A stretch of 64,000 nucleotides of DNA, from contig OU744723.1 in the NCBI GenBank assembly GCA_916613615.1, forward strand, positions 68,715,226-68,779,225, in the 5' to 3' direction. The stretch's first letter is position 1, and each line of letters begins with the position of its first letter. Both the position numbers and the translations under genes were made by a program. Positions 47,301 through 64,000 of the stretch are shown here, one piece after another. The notes beneath the pieces were generated by a model, which was given only the letters and a program-made list of their open reading frames with translations, did no database searches and had not been told where the DNA came from. The DNA comes from Steromphala cineraria. Taxonomy: Eukaryota; Mollusca; Gastropoda; Trochida; Trochidae.

Positions 47301-50042
47301 TTATGGGAAACTTGACATGGTTTAAACATATTTATTTCCAATATGAAAGGAAACTGACTGGTAAAGAAGCCAGACTTTATCTTAATACAGCTCCAATGAC
47401 GTGATATGTGCATATGTGAGCATATTGAAATACGTCACTACCTATTTTAACCCAGAAGATGACATATTCAAATGTTCCCCAATAAATCAGGAACTCAATA
47501 AACTATTGGAAAAAAGGTTCCAAGAACTTGAAAACCTCAAAAGGCACTTCACATGATATCAAAATCAAGTTTTATTGACCTAGTAGTAGTACTGCTCTGG
47601 AAACGAAATGATTTACTAGACAGACAAGGCGCTATATTCCATATTCCTATATATTTTATTCATCAGTGGACATTCAATTTCTCTCCCCAGAAATGTTGAT
47701 CAATTCATAATGTTGATGCAACCTCTGTTTAAAGAAAAAATCAATCCCTGGTTTCTGGCAGTTTCCCCTGGTGACAAAAATTCACACGACAAACCAATTG
47801 GCAAATTTCAGCCAATGACAACACTTCTCATGGGGTAGTTCTCATCACAATAAACCTTGAGATTGAGTGTCTGTGAGACAGTAGTACACACCTTGCGACT
47901 GAGTGTCTGTGAGACAGTGGTACATACCTTGAGACTACAATCTGTGAGACAGTAGTACATACCTTGAGACTGAGTGTCTGTGAGACAGAAGTACATACCT
48001 TGAGACAGTGTCTGTGAGACAGTGGTACATACCTTGAGACTGAGAGTCTGTGAGACAGTAGTACATACCTTGAGACTGAGAGTCTGTGAGACAGTAGTAC
48101 ATACCTTGAGACAGAGAGTCTGTGAGACAGTAGTTCATACCTTGAGACTGAGAGTCTGTGAGACAGTAGTACATACCTTGAGACTGAGAGTCTGTGAGAC
48201 TACAGTACATACCTTGAGACTGAGAGTCTGTGAGACTACAGTACATACCTTGAGACTGAATGTCTGTGAGACAGTAATACATATCTTAAGACAGTAGTAC
48301 ATACCTTGAGACTGAGTGTCTGTGAGTCCTTCTCCAGTTCCTGGTTGCGGCGAGACAGGTCGAGGTTCTTCTTCTCCAGCTGTTTGTTCTTGGTCTCCAC
48401 CTTCTGCAGCTCGCGCTCCTTGCGTGACATCATCGACTCCAGCTCCTCCAGCCGGGTCTGCATCTCTGTGTACTCACGCTCCATCTCCACCAGTTCCGCC
48501 CGGAAGTTGTCCTCTGTACCGACAATAATAATGATGTCATTATTTCAACACTTAGTCATCCTCATCCTCCCCCTCAATAATGATTTATCATTCGTTCTGG
48601 AGATATCCTGTTGACAAGCTTAAAATGAAGATGCTTAAATTTACAAATCCTTGCTGTGACCTTGAAAATAATGTGAAGGTCACCAAAGTCAACTGGGCCC
48701 GGCGCCATCCCAATAAGATGCTTTGTGTAAATTATGAAGAGAATCCAGTTAATGGTTCTTGAAATAACCCGCTGACAAGCCTTAATGAGGATGTCGATGC
48801 TTAAATTTACAAAGCCTCGCAGTGACCTTGAAAATAATGTGAAGGTCACCAAAATCGACTGGGCCCGGCGCCTTCCCAATAAAATGTCTTGTGTAAATTA
48901 TGAAGAGAATCCAGTTAATGGTTTTTTAAATATCCAGCTGACAAGCTTAAAATGCAGGTTTCAATGCTGAAATTTTCAAAGCCTCGCTGTGACCGTGAAC
49001 CTAATGTGAAGGTGACCAAGTACCGGTACATACCGCGCCTGGTGAGGTCCATGATAAGAGTGTGTCTACGCTTGTATCGTTCCTCCAGGAAGCAGTCGAG
49101 GGTGAACAGAGTCTGATCATCTCCAGCGTGGATCAGCTACAAAAGTCAAGTGGGCTTGTAAGGACATGATCATCACATAACATATCACTATCATTCCTTG
49201 GGTCAGGAAATTTTATCATTTCACTTCAGTAAAAATTCAAAATGACAAGTTTTAATCTTAAACAAATTGAAAAACAAAATGCAGAATAAGAGAAACAGCA
49301 TAATTGCTGATCAATCACATCCAAAAAGATTACATGCCGACCACCAAGAATTAACCAGGTTTATACTTGAGTTTCTAGTTGTTTGTTGCAGAGCCCCCTG
49401 CTGGCACTGACTATAAACATCTTGCCCAGTTGACCACAAGGATTAACGTGGCCTATGTGGAGAGAGTAAGTGTTTGTGACTAGTGCCCCAGTAACAAGTA
49501 GGGGTGTAACGATAGATCGAACTATCGACTTATCGCGATAGTTGCTCTGCCAATAGTACTTTATTGATAGTCGTTTTTAGAACGATCAATAGTATCGATA
49601 GCACGTCTTAACTATCGATAGTATCGACAATTTGAAAAAATCAGTTGTTAACTTGAATGTTAAAAGTAAAATCCACACACAAACACGTATTTTTACATTT
49701 TGAAACTACTGGAAACGGCTTACAGCAAACAGATCGCCGCGAGCTAAAAAAAAGCAACAGATAAACATGAGTTATCTTTCTTGTTGCTAAGAGCGACCAG
49801 CGACAAAGTCAATAAAACACTGTTTTTCTTGAAAATTGTTTGTATTTCCTTTATTGATAAACTATCGCAATAGTACCCTCCAATAGACTATCACTATTGC
49901 AATAGTACCATGCAATAGACTATCGCTATCGCAATAGTCCCTTGGGGGTCAATAGTCACCCCTAGTAACAAGGGACTCACCTCCAGCGGGGGGAAGGAGG
50001 GGCCAAGGCTGTAGTCTATTGTCGGCATGGGCGAAGGCTCCT
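38335..50042 (-). CDS. KIF23: Kinesin family member 23 (MKLP1), neck, coiled coil and tail exons only; motor domain missing
   Basis: Nine exons, all with GT-AG borders and consistent phase: 49981-50042, 49034-49136, 48305-48513, 44196-44306, 43092-43391, 42293-42392, 40816-40955, 38611-38801, 38335-38359 (stop TGA). They encode about 412 aa. Order: the post-motor SFPPLE neck segment, a DDQTL..LEERYKRRHTLIMDL region, a long charged coiled coil, a proline/basic linker, RRSKSSSNAEVWLDHRP (the 14-3-3/Aurora B region of human MKLP1), LTTHELDSEGELATKLIK, then VVFNDVETL, RKRRSS and EWTDTETRC near the end. KIF23 pairs with RACGAP1 in centralspindlin and bundles midzone microtubules in cytokinesis. 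About 440 residues of motor domain (P-loop, switches) are absent; the next upstream sequence is SMU1. The first exon needs one base from a preceding exon that does not lie within 2 kb. The very short final exon is the least certain. Confidence 0.88.
41531..41765. repeat. Inverted-repeat segment in a KIF23 intron with a telomere-like patch
   Basis: TTAGCCCTTGGATTC at 41531 returns as GAATCCAAGGGCTAA near 41751-41765. Inside it 41706-41730 has CCCTTACCCTAACCCTAACC, three TTAGGG-like units. A related TTAGGGTTAGTTTGT segment is at about 59008. Probably a degraded TIR element. Confidence 0.45.
43438..43882. mobile_element. hAT-like MITE in a KIF23 intron, copy 1
   Basis: Ends TAAGGGTGCAACGATAC and GGTTGCACCCCTA. 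Flanking octamers CTCGCTGA and TTCGCTGA (43430-43437, 43883-43890) differ by one base. The interior is full of ATACGTATCGTATCG-type repeats. The 8-bp duplication and TAGGGGTG ends indicate hAT. It lies 39 bp upstream (in transcript order) of the 300-bp exon. Confidence 0.75.
44311..47250. repeat. Minisatellite of about 2.9 kb abutting a KIF23 3' splice site
   Basis: Roughly seventy units of 36-48 bp with core AGCTACATCACACAGAGGGA and TTCATTAAC/TTCATTTAC variants, beginning within 10 bp of the exon at 44196-44306. In transcript orientation each unit reads (CT)n-rich, then TGATGTAG/CTG, resembling the real acceptor CTCTCTAG/CTG. There is higher-order structure: about 240 bp from 44990 recur exactly at 46018. 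Plus-strand ORFs through it are repeat artefacts. Confidence 0.9.
47860..48304. repeat. 36-bp tandem array of a KIF23 exon-intron junction
   Basis: About twelve units with period near 36 bp sit directly after the exon at 48305-48513. In transcript orientation each carries the exon end (CAGTCTCAAG) and the donor GTATGTACT, so the array is a series of duplicated 5' splice sites. Confidence 0.9.
48603..49020. repeat. Tandem repeat of about 165 bp in a KIF23 intron, 2.5 copies
   Basis: Copies start at GYTGACAAGC (48610, 48771, about 48938) and share ACTGGGCCCGGCGCC and TTGAAAATAATGTGAAGGTC. The third copy is cut short 14 bp before the donor of the exon at 49034-49136. Confidence 0.85.
49499..49964. 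mobile_element. hAT-like MITE in a KIF23 intron, copy 2
   Basis: Ends TAGGGGTGTAACGATAG and AATAGTCACCCCTA, with a perfect 8-bp duplication GTAACAAG (49491-49498, 49965-49972). The interior is rich in ACTATCG repeats. It ends 17 bp from the first KIF23 exon present. Confidence 0.88.
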
Positions 50043-50457
50043 CTGTAAACGGAAACAAAGAGATGATCAAATTAGTAGATAAAACATTGAAGACATAATA
50101 TTGTTTGTAAAGCCAAAACATGATAACTTATAAACAATGATGCATCATGTTCATCCGCATCATGGAAAGTTCCAGAAACTGAAAGGATATCACATGTTAA
50201 TGAACCACCACTAGAAGTCGAGTCAGTTCATTTCACTGAATGACCATTAAGCCCCGCCCCGGCTTGATAAATATTCTAGTGATAATTTGCAAATTGTTCC
50301 TCTCTTACATCTAGTCATTCTCTCTCCACTGAAGCAATTCATATCATAAAATCCTGATTATTTAAGCAGCAGCTTTTTTCATTGTCAAACTAGAAAGTGT
50401 TATTAACCGTAAAAACAGATGTCTCCAAAACCTCTAAACAATACTATCATAAAGCAC

Positions 50458-51603
50458 GGCGAAACCGTACTATAGCTGGTTCGCTAGAAAGCAAGGGAAG
50501 TAACTCGGCTCGTTAAGACAGAAGCTAACTGGTTTAGTTTCGCATTGTCCCTGATTATTTGACTTTGTATACAGCTATAAAACAATTATGAACTGAATTA
50601 TTCTTCAAAAGATACAGAATAATCGTTTCTTTTTTTTTATGGTTCTTTTGATAAGAATATTCTATTTTTTCAAATGTGGGACCACTTGGTATCGCTCCCT
50701 ATATGTCATCGTGACATGTGGTCCCACATTTCCTGGTGCGTGCATTTTGCATCGTTGGATGCTAAAACAGAAACAGTATTTGGTGTTTTGCACTATAAAT
50801 AAAACGGAAAATATAATATACATGTTTCAGGTCAAATAACAAAAGATGGGAACTGTTTTTATGATTATGCACGCGAACAGAAGTCTCTTAATCAAATCGG
50901 CAAAACTCTGATACAGCTCATGAATATTAATGAGAACACGCCTGTCATTGGTTGCAGATGCGAACAGGCCACAGATCATAAGTAACTTGCATATGCACTC
51001 ACAGTTTCATTGCTTAAAATACTTGATTTATACAGCTTTCAAAATTAACTAACACCGAAACATTATGAGGTGAAACGTCAACAAGAAATTTTGCATATTT
51101 TTGTAAATTTTAATACAATAAGTGCTATATAAATTCTTACCATTCCTGAAACATTTCCATCTTATATAACAATAAACTGATGGGAAAAGGATTAATGTTT
51201 TGTTGACTGTATTTATGTCATTCATGTTCCAAATCATAGAGTCTACTAGACAAAAAATCTGATTTTTTTTAAATGAGGGACCACTGTTTCAAACTCCTAT
51301 TGGGGAGAATGTTAGGTGGTCCCAAATTTTCAAAATTATAATATATCGTATTTTTAAAAGTTTAGGAAAAATATCAATGCTTCAAGTAAATAGATTTTGG
51401 TTGTTATTAGGTTTGAATTGTTTTTGGTTTTTTTGATGATCTGAAATTTAGTAAATGTAGGACCACTGTTTCAAACTCCTATTAGGGAAAATGTTAGGTG
51501 GTCCCACATTTTCAAACTCAAAATATATCGTATGCTTGTAGGAAAAAGTATCAATGCTTATTTCCCTTCCCCTCTCGTGAACCAGCTATAATAAGGTTTC
51601 GCC
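50458..51603. mobile_element. TIR element of about 1.15 kb between the SMU1 and KIF23 exons
   Basis: Left end GGCGAAACCGTACTATAGCT and right end, read inversely, GGCGAAACCTTATTATAGCT form TIRs of about 45 bp with one indel. No transposase ORF. Inside are three short palindromes bounded by AAATGNGGGACCAC and GTGGTCCCACATTT-like arms (50672-50731, 51271-51328, 51453-51512). No clear target duplication was found. Confidence 0.7.
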
Positions 51604-51952
51604 ATAACTACTGTTCTTCTTCATCAACGGACAACCAGCTTCTGAATGCCTCTAAAGGAAGTTTTTAATGAATAAAAACATTGATATCATATTATCTTTC
51701 AATATTATTGTTCCTAGGTGATCAGCTGAGGGAGTCATTTGGCCAATATTTAGCAGTTGGGCACCTTTCTAAAGGTAAAATATCGTACTTATAAAGATTT
51801 AACACCAAGCCTAAAGGGTGGGCAAACTTCCTCAGGACCCCCCTCCAGGAACAACAAATTCAAATTTAACTCTTTTTTTAAAAATAGCTATGGACTACAA
51901 GACTAATGATAATTGCTCACCCAGCTTTCAACAATAAGACGATGACCCATCA

Positions 51953-59323
<7,371 letters not shown>

Positions 59324-59594
59324 CTTGATTTAGAGTCTCGTGAAGTCTCGCCAGACTCCGTCTGTACTTGATTGGGTAGATATCGCCCTTCCCAGCGCAC
59401 GCTACAACGATCGCTGAAAGCTGGCTGCACTTGTCCACATCTGCCGTATGTGATAATTGGTAAACGTTGACAGCAACAGACCACGCCACTTTAAGTTACA
59501 CTCCTTAGGCAGTTTTATCTCTCTTTTTTTATCAATGGGTTCTAACTCGGATTTACCGTATTTAACGGAAATGAAAAACTGAAAAAACTTTTAA
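59324..59594 (-). promoter_or_regulatory. SMU1-B 5' UTR and promoter
   Basis: Immediately upstream of the SMU1-B ATG and conserved with 85-351 of copy A. TATA-less over the conserved part, with CG-containing sequence near the ATG (TAGCGTGCGCTGGG). The conserved block ends at a TTAA occupied by a transposon. Confidence 0.5.
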
Positions 59595-60135
59595 AGATGC
59601 TATATCATACTTGCAATATTTTTTAAAGTATTTTTAATGTATACGTTGTATTTCTAGAAAACTTTAGCGACCAACCTTGAGAAAATCGGACCAAAATTCA
59701 TCAAATAGGAGATAATTTACCCAAAAATACCCAAACGGCAGTCGACATAAGGGCGAATCAAGTGTGGCCATTTCACAACTTCCGGTTTCTAAATGTACGC
59801 TTCAACACCGTCTTTGTCGCGCTCAACTAGATTTTATATTCTTTTTCTCCGAATTAGGTATTCGTTGCTGTCAAAGTTGATACCAATCGAACGCAATTAC
59901 GGTAGTAAATCCTACAAGCATAATGATTACGTCACCGAAAGCGGGTTCGTAAAAAGGCATGCCCTTTCTACGAGGGTACTGTGCTTTGAGCGTCGAAATA
60001 AGTATGTTATTGTTGATTAAACAATCTAAATATGATATCAAAATTTCGACGAAGGATTTTTCTACAAAGTGATGTATTTCATTTCTCAATAGCTAAGTTT
60101 CATCCTGAACCGCTTGCAAGTATGATACAGCATCT
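59595..60135. mobile_element. TTAA-target MITE upstream of SMU1-B (541 bp)
   Basis: TTAA at 59591-59594 and 60136-60139. Ends AGATGCTATATCATACTTGC and, inverted, AGATGCTGTATCATACTTGC. No domain recognised in the small ORFs. Unrelated in sequence to the 1239-2622 element. At the matching place in SMU1-A (348-351) there is a single TTAA and no element. Confidence 0.85.
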
Positions 60136-60383
60136 TTAAGTCACACTTATAGTAATGAACAGATCGAGTAAAATAAAGCCAAATATTCTATAGACAATTT
60201 AACATAACGTGAACTGTTAGATACATATTCCATTTGTGACCCATAAACAGATATAACGATAATTCATTCGACGTTTTAACTTTGAATACCATGTAGTATT
60301 AACATTAACATACAAAAAAGAATAAATAAAGACGCAAGCAAACATAAAAGGCAATGTTAAGTGATCAATGTGTAAAACAATGT

Positions 60384-60553
60384 ATCTCCTCCGTAGGAGA
60401 TACTAAGTCCTACGTAGGAGATACTATCTCCTACGTATGAGATACTATCTCCTACGAAGGAGATACTAAGACCTACGTAGGAGATACTTTCTCCTACGTA
60501 GGAGAAACTATGTCCTACGTAGGAGATACTAAGTCCTACGTAGGAGATACTAC
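60384..60553. repeat. 21-bp palindromic minisatellite
   Basis: Eight units of CTCCTACGTAGGAGATACTA with small changes. The core TCCTACGTAGGA is self-complementary, so the array can form hairpins at many positions. Confidence 0.9.
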
Positions 60554-61038
60554 TATTTAGTTCTCAAGATTTGTTTCCACCTTGACACTAATACGCTTCC
60601 GTATAAAACAGCAAATGGTCATTATTGAAAAGAAAATTGAAAATCCCATTCTTCCATATTTATTACAAAAGACAGTAGGAGATCAAAAAGATACAGGGAT
60701 ATATATATATGACTTTTTCATATTGCAAAAACTACAAAACCTTTATCATGTCGAGACAAATGGCAAACTGAACTAAATGAAACATTGACGAAGAAAAAAC
60801 AGAAAAAATCTCTTTAAATCATACTTTAGTGTAAAATAATCGTTTGTTTCAAAACAGTGTAATTCATAGAATTCTGCCAACAAATGATTTACTTACAAAA
60901 AATAAATATATAGATTCAAACAAATGTACCTTTTGCAAATCCAATGTTGAGTCAATTCCGTACTTATTTATGAATGTAAATTAATCAGAAATATACAAAT
61001 GTATGGGAAAAAATAAAAAATAGAGCCATTGGCTCTGT

Positions 61039-62594
61039 AGCTCATCTGGCTTCATCATCAATTATGCTTTAGAGTGTGGCCAATGTGATTCCCCCGTTGA
61101 AGAGGCCACAGGGTCACCATAAAATTAAGTATATAGGCGACAAGTTTCAGCTTTCTAGGCCTTACACTTCAGGAGGAGAAGATGAAAATAGATTTGAAGG
61201 ACGTTCCTGTTGCCTTTATTAGGGGTCACAGGGCCACCAAAGCTACAATTTATAATCCTCACTAGTGAAGGAGTCTGTACACAAAGTTTCAGCTTTCTAG
61301 GCCTCATGGTTCTGGAGAAGAAGATGAAAATAGGTTTTTAGGGCGTGGCCCCTGTGGCCCTTATTAGGGGTCACAGGGCCACCAAAGCTACAATTTATAA
61401 TCCTCACTAGCCAAGGAGTCTCTACACAAAGTTTCAGCTTTCTAGGCCTCATGGTTCTGGAGAAGAAGATGAAAATAGGTTTTTAGGGCGTGGCCCCTGT
61501 GGCCCTTATTAGGGGTCACAGGGCCACCAAAGCTACAATTTATAATCCTCACTAGCCAAGGAGTCTGTACACAAAGTTTCAGCTTTCTAGGCCTCATGGT
61601 TCTGGAGAAGAAGATGAAAATAGGTTTTTAGGGTGTGGCCCCTGTGGCCCTTATTAGGGGTCACAGGGCCACCAAAGCTACAATTTATAATCCTCACTAG
61701 CCAAGGAGTCTGTACACAAAGTTTCAGCTTTCTAGGCCTCATGGTTCTGGAGAAGAAGATGAAAATATGTTTTTAGGGCGTGGCCCCTGTGGCCCTTATT
61801 AGGGGTCACAGGGCCACCAAAGCTACAATTTATAATCCTCACTAGTCAAGGAGTCTGTACACAAAGTTTCAGCTTTCTAGGCCTCATGGTTCTGGAGAAG
61901 AAGATGAAAATAGGTTTTTAGGGCGTGGCCCCTGTGGCCCTTATAAGGGGTCACAAGGCCACCAAAGCTACAATTTATAATCCTCACTAGCCAAGGAGTC
62001 TGTACACAAAGTTTCAGCTTTCTAGGCCTCATGTTTCTGGAGAAGAAGATGAAAATATGTTTTTAGGGCGTGGCCCCTGTGGCCCTTATTAGGGGTCACA
62101 GGGCCACCAAAGCTACAATTTATAATCCTCACTAGTCAAGGAGTCTCTACACAAAGTTTCAGCTTTCTAGGCCTCATGGTTCTGGAGAAGAAGATGAAAA
62201 TAGGTTTTTAGGGTGTGGCCCCTGTGGCCCTTATTAGGGGTCACAGGGCCACCAAAGCTACAATTTATAATCCTCACTAGCCAAGGAGTCTGTACACAAA
62301 GTTTCAGCTTTCTAGGCCTCATGGTTCTGGAGAAGAAGATGAAAATAGGTTTTTAGGGCGTGGCCCCTGTGGCCCTTATTAGGGGTCACAGGGCCACCAA
62401 AGCTACAATTTATAATTCTCACTAGCCAAGGAGTCTGTACACAAAGTTTCAGCTTTCTAGGCCTTATGGTTCTGGAGAAGAAGTCGAAATTCCACAAAGT
62501 TTACAGACGGATGGACGGACGGATGGACGGACGGACGGACGCCGGACACCATGCCATACCATAAGCCCATCGGGCCTTACAGGCCAGATGAGCT
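61039..62594. mobile_element. Element with nine 145-bp internal tandem repeats (Helitron-like or pearl-like)
   Basis: Bounded by AGCTCATCTGGC and GCCAGATGAGCT. Nine units with ACCAAAGCTACAATTTATAA at 61236, 61381, 61526, 61671, 61816, 61961, 62106, 62251 and 62396, preceded by one degenerate unit. Then a GGACGGACGGAC run (62508-62541) and GGACACCATGCCATACC. A short hairpin (GGCC-TTACA-GGCC) precedes the GAGCTAA terminus, compatible with a Helitron CTRR end. Molluscan elements with central tandem repeats are known. No protein is encoded. Confidence 0.6.
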
Positions 62595-62599
62595 AAAAA

Positions 62600-63317
62600 A
62601 ATGGATAACCGAAACAACTGGTACAAAAATAACTTTCACTAGGAGAAATATTATCTGAGGATACTGCGAAAAGAGAAACTCTGTTTTTAAATATGACTAT
62701 GTCAATTGTTAAGTATAATGTATATAAAATGAAACAAATGGATAGATTACTAAACATTAAACATATAAAAGAAGACATCAAGACAAGTTATAAGATCGCT
62801 ATAATTTATATTCATAATGCAAGTATGATGACTTTATAAAATTCTGGCCTATATGTCATAATCTATTTTAAAACTTTTTGTCACCTATTCTTGATAAATC
62901 AAATATATGATGTCAAGTTCAGCCATGCGATTCCTTTTTCTTACACAAAATGAATTAAATATGTTAACACAAAACTGGCCGCCAATGGACTTTATGTGAA
63001 TCTTTATAATTAGTTCTCTGAATATGGATGATTGCTTTGTGTAATGAGATTTATGACACTATCAAAATGATTCATTTATCATCAACAAACTATTATCTGT
63101 GTTAAAATTAAAATATACATTTTTCAAAATAAGTGCTTCTGTTCGCAAATTGTATGGCTCAAAGACGTTTCCAAAACAAATCTTTCAATAGAACAGAGGC
63201 TTATTATTGTTTTTACAACAACCTCATTTTTGATATCCATCAGATTAACGATTTAAAGGAATACATGGATTCTAGTTTATGTAAAACTTACATTTTGGAA
63301 ATGTTCGGAATAGAATG
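62600..63317. other. Intergenic, nothing recognised
   Basis: AT-rich with only short chance ORFs. Confidence 0.5.
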
Positions 63318-64000
63318 CTTAATAAAACAAGTGTAAGCAATTTGAAGTTGTTAAGTTAATGGGCCTAAGTAGATGTGAGCTAAAATTTCAACGTCTGTTA
63401 AAACATTATGGCCATGGTAACATTGAAACGGTGGAAAAGTGTGCTAGGATTATGAATATAGTTGCCTCAAATTAATCCACTAGTCTTTCCTAGTTTTGTA
63501 ACATTTTAGTGAGCTGTGCTCCCAAACATTTGTTAACTTCTCAATTAGTAGATTGAGCATGTATCGGTAAAGTTATCAATCAGTTATCAAACTATTTCAA
63601 ACCATTTCATATTCAAACTCAGGTAATTTCCTTGATATCAACCAACATTGTAGGTCTTATAGTAATTACTACTTGTTTTGAACGTCTTTTCTATGGATAT
63701 AATCTTTTTATATTTTACATCTGAGAATATCAGGTGTTTGGTTTGACAATTAAAACGGTAAGAACTTGTAGGATATATGTATTTTGAATGGAGACCTTTA
63801 AGGGCACATAGAATCATTTGTCAGACCATAAACATGATTAAATGACATTATCAAAAAATGCACGACGTTTAAACTTTCATGTAAGGTTAGGCTGGATTCC
63901 AACATTACTTTTTAAACTGATAACGTAACCACTTTACCAATAACGACTACGTTAAAATAGTGCATGGATTCTTCTATTTGTATTCACACTTATGGGATAA
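63318..64000. repeat. Start of a third, more diverged copy of the TRIM block
   Basis: Starting at AATAAAACAAGTGTAAGCAA, this parallels 21571-21900 and 6310-6900: GTGAGCTAAAATTTCAACGT, TATGGCCATGGTAAC, TTTTAGTGAGCTGTGCTC and AAGTTATCAATCAG occur in the same order. It is the distal 3' flank in the other blocks, so a third TRIM gene may lie to the right of the window. Confidence 0.65.

Noticed and set aside
47935..48297. Repetitive ORFs on both strands (YYCLTDSQSQG and VHTLRLRVCET)
   Set aside because: Products of the 36-bp splice-donor array, no initiation context or domain.
60384..60553. CRISPR-like array
   Set aside because: No unique spacers: the unit repeats without interruption every 21 bp, and the host is a eukaryote.

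Overview
The window looks like nuclear DNA of a marine mollusc, most likely a bivalve. This is inferred from AT-rich intron-containing genes, a tandem TRIM (RING/B-box/NHL) duplication of the kind expanded in bivalves, and an unusually dense mixture of small DNA transposons, fold-back elements and minisatellites. No species can be named from the sequence. Every recognised gene lies on the minus strand.

Layout. 1-351 holds the promoter and first coding exon of one SMU1 copy that runs off the left edge. 600-4335 is LINE debris, including a reverse transcriptase split by a TTAA-flanked transposon. 5570-14480 and 21430-31345 are two copies of one segmental duplication, each with a complete two-exon TRIM E3 ligase gene (636 and 635 aa). 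The flank of a probable third copy begins at 63.3 kb. Between the copies (14.5-21.4 kb) there is no supported gene, but there is a cluster of long hairpin elements. 34.9-50.0 kb carries nine exons encoding the neck, coiled coil and C-terminal tail of kinesin KIF23 (MKLP1); its motor domain is absent. 52.0-59.3 kb carries SMU1 exons 1-4 (LisH and CTLH domains), without the WD40 exons, in the same orientation and directly upstream of the KIF23 segment. The right end has a TTAA element, a palindromic minisatellite and a nine-copy 145-bp array in a possible Helitron-like element.

How it fits together. SMU1 (a spliceosomal B-complex factor) and KIF23 (centralspindlin, cytokinesis) are normally separate genes, and both are partial here. 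The arrangement could be a truncated SMU1 duplicate inside a large KIF23 intron, a genuine chimeric locus, or an assembly join. Three tandem arrays in this transcription unit each amplify a splice site: a SMU1 acceptor, a KIF23 donor and a KIF23 acceptor. Several transposon insertions can be dated relative to the duplications because the paralogous copy keeps the empty site.
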